Source: Akkermansia massiliensis (GTDB lineage Bacteria > Verrucomicrobiota > Verrucomicrobiia > Verrucomicrobiales > Akkermansiaceae). From it: a stretch of 64,000 bases of DNA. Position 1 is the first letter of the stretch, and the number at the start of each line of letters is the position of its first letter. A model generated the notes under the pieces. It was not told the DNA's origin. It was given only the letters and a program-made list of their open reading frames with translations, and did not search any database. This document shows positions 58,336 through 64,000 of the stretch, one piece after another. Both the position numbers and the translations under genes were made by a program. The stretch spans positions 248,001 through 312,000 of the forward strand of contig NZ_CP072036.1 of the NCBI RefSeq assembly GCF_018847375.1, read 5' to 3'.

Positions 58336-60126
58336 TCAGGTGTCCTGCTCCGCAGGAGCTTCCTTCTCCCGGCGCTCCCGGACGGCTTTGCGACGGTTTT
58401 CCTCCGCCCGGTCATACACTTCCCCGGCCAGCGCGGCGGAGGTCTTCGCCAGTGCGGAGGCAACGCCCTTCTTTTTATAGACGGCTTCATCCGGCTCGTC
58501 GAAGCCCACCCAGACAAAGACCGTGAAATAACGCCCCATGACGGCGGAGAAATGCCCCGTGTTTTCCGGCAGCCTGACATTGACGGACGTCTTCCTGGAG
58601 CGTTCGTCGTAACGGAAGGGAGGAAGGGCCGCTACCAGGTGGGCGGATTCCCGCGGCAGGATTTCCCGGCGGCTTTCTTCCGGAGAGGGAGCGTTCACCA
58701 TCACCAGATTTTTCTTGGTGGTGCCCACCTGCCTGACGGAGGAAATCTGCACGTTGCGCCCGTCGTTGCCGATGAGGTACAGCGCATTGACGGCATGCGA
58801 GAGAGGCGCGCGGAACCTGCCGGCATACAAATCCGGGGAACGCGGAAGGTCCCCCTTGTACCCGGCCTTCTGCGCCGTTTCTATCACCGTATTGAACCCT
58901 ACCCCGCGCCCGGTCACTTCAGGACTGCTGCGAATAACAGTCCTGCGCTGGTCCACGGCGCACAGGTTGACGACGGGAGTAAACAGGTCGCCGGGCATCA
59001 CCATCGTCTGCCACCGGTCCACGCCGTCCAGCGCAGAGCGCCCCCCCGTCACGGCCAGCAGGTCCCCTTTGCGGGAATCCACGCACAGCACGGCTGCCTG
59101 CACGCAATTCTTCAACTGGTTGTCCACTCTCCTGGGCAGTCCGGCCCACACGGGGGAAGCTTCCAGCGCGGTCAGCGCAGGCTCGCTTATTTCCTCCACC
59201 ATCCGCTGGAATTCCAAATCCAGCGTAGTCATTACAAAAATGCTGGAAGTTCCCTCCTGCTCGTCGCAGCAGTCCAGGTCACTCAGCTCACGGGAAATGA
59301 CCAGGATGGGATAGGAGCCGGGACGCGCTTCCCGTTCTCCCGCCACCGTCATCGGTTCGCGGGACGCCTGCCATAGTTGTTCCTGGGTGATGAATTCGCA
59401 CTCAAACATCCTTTCCAGCGTCGCGTTGCGCACCTTGACGGCCGCCTCCGGACTGTAAACCGGGTTGTAAATGGAAGGTCCGCGCACCAGCCCGGCCAGC
59501 GTGGCGCATTCCGCCAGCGTCAGGTCCGCCACTTTTTTGCCGAAGTACAAATCCGCCGCCTGCACAATGCCGTAGCACTGCTGTCCGAAGTAGATGCGGT
59601 TCAGGTAGGCCGTCAGAATTTCATCCTTGGAGTATTTGCCTTCTATGCGGCGCGCCACGGCCATTTCCAGAACCTTGCGGTCCAGGGTCTTCCCCCCCAG
59701 TTCATAGCAATTCCGCGCCAGCTGCATCGTGATGGTGGAAGCCCCCTGCGCATAGGACAGCGTGGTCAGGTTCCGGCAAATGGAGCGGATGATGGAGGAA
59801 TACACGATTCCTCCGTGATCGAAAAAGGCTTCGTCCTCCCGGGCAATGAAGGCATTCACCAGGTTGTCAGGCAGTTCATTGCGGGCCACATACACCCGGT
59901 CGTGGTCCGTCAGGGTGCCTATCCACTGGCCGTTGCGGTCATACGCGGCGCAATTTTCCAGGGGGGCCAGCACCTCGTCCAGTTCATACTGGTCCGCCCT
60001 CCAGGCGTAAACGAGCAGGACGATGATGAAGGCAATAGGAATGAGGCCCAGCCACAGCAGCAGACGGCCCAGATTGCGCGGCAGCAATCCGAACAGATCA
60101 TACCATCTTTTACGCCTGTTCTCCAT
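58336..60126 (-). CDS. Class A PBP-like GT51 glycosyltransferase with degenerate transpeptidase domain
   Basis: 596 residues. A cytoplasmic start and one membrane helix (about 20-42) are followed by a complete peptidoglycan GT51 domain: REDEAFFDHGG (EDxxF motif, Glu97), GASTITMQLARN, RKVLEMAVARRIE, and ILTAYLNRIYFGQ. The C-terminal half keeps the transpeptidase fold order, but the active-site motifs are lost. The SxxK position reads PGDLFTPVV (about 377) instead of PGSxFKP, and the KTG position reads NTG. It should therefore polymerise glycan strands without penicillin-sensitive cross-linking. It lies in a run after exbB, exbD and a TPR gene. Confidence 0.85.
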   Translation of the reverse strand: MENRRKRWYDLFGLLPRNLGRLLLWLGLIPIAFIIVLLVYAWRADQYELDEVLAPLENCAAYDRNGQWIGTLTDHDRVYVARNELPDNLVNAFIAREDEAFFDHGGIVYSSIIRSICRNLTTLSYAQGASTITMQLARNCYELGGKTLDRKVLEMAVARRIEGKYSKDEILTAYLNRIYFGQQCYGIVQAADLYFGKKVADLTLAECATLAGLVRGPSIYNPVYSPEAAVKVRNATLERMFECEFITQEQLWQASREPMTVAGEREARPGSYPILVISRELSDLDCCDEQEGTSSIFVMTTLDLEFQRMVEEISEPALTALEASPVWAGLPRRVDNQLKNCVQAAVLCVDSRKGDLLAVTGGRSALDGVDRWQTMVMPGDLFTPVVNLCAVDQRRTVIRSSPEVTGRGVGFNTVIETAQKAGYKGDLPRSPDLYAGRFRAPLSHAVNALYLIGNDGRNVQISSVRQVGTTKKNLVMVNAPSPEESRREILPRESAHLVAALPPFRYDERSRKTSVNVRLPENTGHFSAVMGRYFTVFVWVGFDEPDEAVYKKKGVASALAKTSAALAGEVYDRAEENRRKAVRERREKEAPAEQDT

Positions 60127-60150
60127 TCCGGTTCCGATCCTTGGGGACGC

Positions 60151-62583
60151 CTAGCGGGCATCCGGGGGCAGTGATTCGTCATCCTGCTTCCAATCCGGGA
60201 ACTCCTTCTGCAGGCGCGCCCGGTACTGGGAAGCCTCCGACTTGCGGCCAGCCTTGTCCAGCGCTTCCGCCGCCTTGAACAGGGCCTTGGGTTTCAATTC
60301 GGCGTCATTGACGAACAACTCGGCCGTGACGCCGTAATACTTGGCTGCTTCATCAAACTTTTTCTCCGCATAGGAAATGTCCCCCAGAACAATTTTCAGG
60401 GAGGCCATCAGGGGGCCTTCCACTCCCAGGGCCAGCGCTTCCTCCGCCGTCTTCCGGGCGTCCGCGTACTTGCCCAGCCCCAGCAGGATGGAGGCCTTGT
60501 CCAGCATGCCGTCCGCACGGCGGTAGGGCTGGTCCTCATCCTTCAGGAAGTTGTTGGAAGCCACCAGGGCGCGGTCATACTTCTTGAGCGCCAGGCGCAC
60601 CTTCGCCAGGTTGCGCCAGATCACCTTCTTCACATTTTGAAGCTGGTCGTTCTGCGTAGCCCAGGTCATGTACTTGTCCGCCGTTTCCAGGTCCTTCATG
60701 CCATAGGCCTGAAGGCCCAGCCATGCGGGGATGACGTCCGGCACGCGGGCCACGGCGGAGGGGTTTTCCTTTTGCAGGGTTTCCAGGGCCTCCTTCAATT
60801 TATTCACGTCCTGGAGCTTGTGATAGGACAGAACGGAAAGCACATTGACCTGTTCCCCGTACTTCTGGGGGTCCAGCGTCTTGGCTTCCGCCATGTGGCT
60901 GATGGAGGACTTGAAGTCTCCCTGGTCAAACGCCGCACGCCCCAGCAGGAAATGAGCTTCCGCCAGAGCGGCGGGGGACGCCTTCGGGAAATTCTGAATC
61001 AGGCCTTCATAATACTTGGCCATGTTCACCATATCCTGGCGGCCCGCATAAATCTGGGCGGCCCGCTGCCACGCGGCGGCGGCGGATTCCGCCTTCGGCC
61101 AGCGAGCGATCACCCGGTCAAAATCCATCAGGGCCTCCGCTTCCTTCTTGGTCTTGGCGTACATGTCCCCGCGCAGGGTCAGCGCCTCGCAAATGCGCGG
61201 GTCCCGCGGGAAATCGTTGATGAAATCCGTCAGCAGTTTGGCGGCCACGCCCCGGTTCCCGGCCTGGGCGATCGCCCACGCGCTCTTGTACAGGATATCC
61301 GCGCGCATCCTGGGGGGCACCTTGTCAAAATCAATGCTGGCGTAAAACCGGGCGGCATCCGCCGGATTGGTGTTGAACAGGTTCTCCGCGGCCATCAGGC
61401 GCACCATGTCGTGCAGTTCGCTGGTCGGAAAGGCCTTGGCGTAATGGTTCAGAAAGCTCTGTGCCCGCTGGGGAAGGTCCTTCTGCTTGAGTTCATTATA
61501 GCACAGCAGACGGTAAAAGGAGGCCTGCATGGCTTCCTGCGTATAGGGAACGGCCTTTTCCGCCTCCAGGAAGAAATCCGCCGCCTTCTGGTACTCCTTC
61601 AGCTTGTAGGCAGACTGGCCCAGAAGCATCAGCAGGCGCACCTGGCCGTCCTTGGTCGGCATCTTCATGTCCTTCTGCTGCTCGTGCTGGGAAAGGATCT
61701 CCTTGTACTTGCCCATGTTGTACAGCCCCAGCAGCAGCCCCATGCGGGCTTCCGGCGCCATTTCCTTCAGGGATTCGTCCTTCAAAAGCCGTTCATAAAG
61801 GTTCTGGGCCTCCGCGGTCTTTTTCAGCCTGGTTGCCAGCATGGCGGCCTGAAGGGTGGCGATGCCCCGGTTCCTGTCATCCACGCCTGGCGTTTCCAGC
61901 ACCTTGCGGTATTCGGAATAGGCTTCACCCAGACGGCCCGTATCCGCACACAGGGCGGCATACCCCATCCGGGACACCAAAACAAATTTCGCATCCGCTT
62001 CCGGATTGCCTATCACCGCGCAGAACATGGTGGCGGCGGCGTCCGGATTCCCGCTGGCAAGAAACAGACGTCCCAGGCGGTACTGGGCGTCCACTTTCAA
62101 ATCATTCTGTTCCGCATTGCGGACCACGAGCTGGTAATACTGGATAGCCTTGTCCGTTTCCCCGGCAGCGGAGGCATCCGTCGCCAGGCGGTAGGCGGAA
62201 GCGGCAACCAGAGCCGGGCCGCCCGTCTGGGTCAGCCTGCGGAACAGGGTGTGCGCGTCCTCCTTCCTGCCGAGCTCCTCCAGGCACATGGCGGCGCGGT
62301 ACTCCGCCAGGGGAGCCTGGGCGGACTGGGGGAAACGCTGGGCAAATTCAAGATACTTGCGCAGGCTCAAATCAAGCAGGCGGCCATATTCCTGCCGGTT
62401 CGCCTTCGTCGCCGGTTCCTGGGCCTGCTTGTACAGCATGTCCGCCATGTCCAGGGAATCCTGCTCCGGATTGGCGACCAGCGGACCGTCCGCAATGGGA
62501 GCGGCGTCCGGAATGTTTTCCTGCGCGGCGGCGAACGCCGCCAAAGTCATTAAACCTGCATTGATGAAAAATAATGCTTTCAT
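60151..62583 (-). CDS. Exported TPR-repeat protein
   Basis: 810 residues with a signal peptide (about 1-20, INAGLMTLAAFAAA) and a long array of tetratricopeptide-like helical hairpins covering most of the protein. Examples are AEYRAAMCLEELGRKEDAHTLF, AQYRLGRLFLASGNPDAAATMF, LLMLLGQSAYKLKEYQKAADFF and AHFLLGRAAFDQGDFKSSISHM. This is a scaffold or assembly protein of the periplasm, comparable in context to the YbgF/CpoB protein of Tol systems. Its start overlaps the exbD stop (ATGA), indicating coupled translation. Confidence 0.82.
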   Translation of the reverse strand: MKALFFINAGLMTLAAFAAAQENIPDAAPIADGPLVANPEQDSLDMADMLYKQAQEPATKANRQEYGRLLDLSLRKYLEFAQRFPQSAQAPLAEYRAAMCLEELGRKEDAHTLFRRLTQTGGPALVAASAYRLATDASAAGETDKAIQYYQLVVRNAEQNDLKVDAQYRLGRLFLASGNPDAAATMFCAVIGNPEADAKFVLVSRMGYAALCADTGRLGEAYSEYRKVLETPGVDDRNRGIATLQAAMLATRLKKTAEAQNLYERLLKDESLKEMAPEARMGLLLGLYNMGKYKEILSQHEQQKDMKMPTKDGQVRLLMLLGQSAYKLKEYQKAADFFLEAEKAVPYTQEAMQASFYRLLCYNELKQKDLPQRAQSFLNHYAKAFPTSELHDMVRLMAAENLFNTNPADAARFYASIDFDKVPPRMRADILYKSAWAIAQAGNRGVAAKLLTDFINDFPRDPRICEALTLRGDMYAKTKKEAEALMDFDRVIARWPKAESAAAAWQRAAQIYAGRQDMVNMAKYYEGLIQNFPKASPAALAEAHFLLGRAAFDQGDFKSSISHMAEAKTLDPQKYGEQVNVLSVLSYHKLQDVNKLKEALETLQKENPSAVARVPDVIPAWLGLQAYGMKDLETADKYMTWATQNDQLQNVKKVIWRNLAKVRLALKKYDRALVASNNFLKDEDQPYRRADGMLDKASILLGLGKYADARKTAEEALALGVEGPLMASLKIVLGDISYAEKKFDEAAKYYGVTAELFVNDAELKPKALFKAAEALDKAGRKSEASQYRARLQKEFPDWKQDDESLPPDAR

Positions 62584-63026
62584 GAAGCCTGGGGGTTGGG
62601 AACATTGACGGAAGAGGGAGCCGGAGGCCGCGTGGAGAAGGAAACATTGTTCAGCCCGGCCTTCAGGCAGGCGTCCATCACATGCACCACCACGCCGGAT
62701 TCCGCCTTCTCATCCACGCGGATGCGGACGAGCATGGTTTTATCCAGCCGGGCGACGGAAAGAAGCTTGTCCTCCAGCTGCGGCATGGTATACGCCTGGC
62801 GGTTGATCACCACGGTGCCGTCCTTCCGGATATTCACGATGATTTCATTGGAAACGTTTTCACCGGGCTTGGGAGTCTCCGCGGAGGGGAGGTTGATGGA
62901 AAGGTCCGGCTCGTCATCCTCAAACGTCTGGGTCACGATGAAAAACACCAGCAGCAGAAACACGATGTCCAGCATGGGCGCGAGCTGGAACCCGATGGGG
63001 CTGGGCATTTTATAGTGGAATTTCAT
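62580..63026 (-). CDS. exbD: Biopolymer transport protein ExbD/TolR
   Basis: 148 residues with one N-terminal membrane helix (about 14-36) carrying the functionally essential Asp in LAPMLDIVFLLLVFFIV (Asp19), then a periplasmic domain with the family's beta-alpha pattern (EIIVNIRKDGTVVINRQ, VRIRVDEKAESGVVVHVMDACLKAGL). It works with ExbB to couple proton flow to an outer-membrane process via TonB or Tol. It follows exbB by 36 bp. No tonB, tolA, tolB or pal is in the window. Confidence 0.92.
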   Translation of the reverse strand: MKFHYKMPSPIGFQLAPMLDIVFLLLVFFIVTQTFEDDEPDLSINLPSAETPKPGENVSNEIIVNIRKDGTVVINRQAYTMPQLEDKLLSVARLDKTMLVRIRVDEKAESGVVVHVMDACLKAGLNNVSFSTRPPAPSSVNVPNPQAS

Positions 63027-63062
63027 ACGTTCTTCCGGTGTGGTGGGGATGGCCGCTTCCGG

Positions 63063-63854
63063 CTAAAGCCCGCGCACGTCGCGCAGGGAGGTGGGGTCAA
63101 CGGGAACCCTGGGAAGTTCTTCCTCATGGAAGGCTCCGGCTACGCCGGCACGCGGCTTCTGGAGCTGGGTGGCTACTACGGAAACGCTGTGCGTCACGGC
63201 GGCTTCCAGGTCCCCCACGCGCTTGTGAACGCGGCTGCGGAAGTACACATAGGCCAGGATGGCGGGGATCCCCAGCATCAGGCCGCCCGCGGTCGTAATC
63301 AGGGCTTCCGCCACGCCGCCCGCCATGTCGATGCGCTGCTTGCCGCCGGAGAAATCACCGTTGGCGATCTCAAAAAAGGTCTTCATCATCCCGACTACGG
63401 TTCCCAGCAGGCCCAGCATGGGAGCCAGGGCGCCGATGTCCGACAGCCAGGAAATCTGGCGACTCAGGAAGCCCGCCTGGCGGCCGCCTTCCGCGGCGGC
63501 TATTTCCCTCACCTCTTCAAACTGGGCGGAAGGATTGCGCAGCATGAAACTGGCCACCGTCAGCATTACGCGCGCGTAGCAGGAGTCCCCATCCTTGCAA
63601 AGGATGGAAAGGCCCGTATAATCCCTCTTGCGGATGAAGGATTCCGCCTGCTCCACCAGCTTGGTGGGCAGAACGGCGGAGGCGCGGGTGGAAAAACAGC
63701 ACATGACCAGCACCACCACCCCGGCGATGGATAACAGGAGCAGCGGCCACATGATGAAGCCGCCTTTCATAAACAGCTCGGAGAGGGGATAGTTTCTATC
63801 TCCCACCACAAAGTCCATGGCGGCAGCCAGCGTGGTAAACGGTACAGGATTCAT
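63063..63854 (-). CDS. exbB: ExbB/TolQ/MotA-family proton channel
   Basis: 263 residues. A first membrane helix near residues 33-52 (FIMWPLLLLSIAGVVVLVM), a cytoplasmic region, and two more helices around 150-220 (IGALAPMLGLLGTVVGMMKTFFEIA, ALITTAGGLMLGIPAILAYVYF) form the MotA/TolQ/ExbB domain. It forms the pentameric channel around ExbD. The start at 63854 is preceded by a clear promoter. It is the first gene of a six-gene minus-strand run. Confidence 0.93.
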   Translation of the reverse strand: MNPVPFTTLAAAMDFVVGDRNYPLSELFMKGGFIMWPLLLLSIAGVVVLVMCCFSTRASAVLPTKLVEQAESFIRKRDYTGLSILCKDGDSCYARVMLTVASFMLRNPSAQFEEVREIAAAEGGRQAGFLSRQISWLSDIGALAPMLGLLGTVVGMMKTFFEIANGDFSGGKQRIDMAGGVAEALITTAGGLMLGIPAILAYVYFRSRVHKRVGDLEAAVTHSVSVVATQLQKPRAGVAGAFHEEELPRVPVDPTSLRDVRGL

Positions 63855-63870
63855 ACAAAAGACGTAGGGG

Positions 63871-63898
63871 ATTATACAGAAGAAGTCTTCCTAGGCAA
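63871..63898 (-). promoter_or_regulatory. Predicted exbB promoter
   Basis: Minus strand TTGCCT (63893-63898), 16-bp spacer, perfect TATAAT (63871-63876), 16 bases before the exbB ATG. The leader would be about ten bases and has no Shine-Dalgarno. Confidence 0.7.
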
Positions 63899-64000
63899 GC
63901 CAAGTAGCCGTAATGCAGTACGTTTCCGCAGTTTCATTTCTTGCCGCATATGGCATAATAATCCCCGTGGCAGATCGTGAGAAACCATCTCTGAAGGAAC

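Overview
The window looks like chromosome of a GC-rich, Gram-negative Verrucomicrobiota bacterium, most likely Akkermansia or a close relative. This is inferred from protein character: a PEP-CTERM protein, a very large autotransporter, type III glutamine synthetase, PstC/PstA permeases with large inserted domains, and almost no Shine-Dalgarno sequences. I see no rRNA, tRNA, CRISPR array, prophage or intact insertion sequence.

Layout. 1-6.7 kb: pstS(partial)-pstC-pstA-pstB-phoU phosphate uptake operon (+). 6.7-13.7 kb: a small membrane protein and a three-gene minus-strand cluster (a hydrazine-synthase-alpha-like di-haem/SUMF1 protein, a tri-CXXCH propeller lipoprotein, a RidA/chorismatase-like protein). 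14-21.3 kb: U32 protein, LUD protein, gyrA (with a one-base frameshift in a homopolymer) and gyrB, all minus. 21.7-30.9 kb: one 3058-residue autotransporter. 31-38 kb: FKBP isomerase and purN (minus), then M29 aminopeptidase, metallophosphoesterase, cation/proton antiporter, TatD hydrolase and a repeat-type unknown (+). 38-42 kb: PEP-CTERM protein and acetyltransferase (minus), then two unknown secreted proteins, one frameshifted (+). 42-53 kb: SGNH hydrolase, trxB, sdaA, a secreted caspase-fold candidate, asd-ispA-nadC-pdxH-mutarotase, glnN (+). 53-56 kb: rpmH-rnpA-yidD-yidC (+). 57-63.9 kb: minus-strand run exbB-exbD-TPR-GT51-suhB-ispF.

The most interesting signal is a set of paired short sites with conserved half-sites (CGGAT...ATCCG) around a five-base core. 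The core differs between loci, but within each locus the two sites match in inverted orientation. Two pairs flank about 155 bp directly upstream of surface-protein genes (the autotransporter and the PEP-CTERM protein). In each, a lone -35 element (TTGCCA or TTGACA) sits at the far inner edge pointing away from the gene; inversion would place it 17-18 bp from a -10-like hexamer in front of the gene. This is what a family of invertible promoters served by one trans-acting tyrosine-type recombinase would look like. A third, more decayed pair lies at 56.4-56.9 kb.

A second pattern is promoter geometry. Several genes have a -35/-10 pair whose -10 ends only 6-9 nt before the ATG, implying leaderless or nearly leaderless mRNAs, and genes inside operons start without Shine-Dalgarno sequences.
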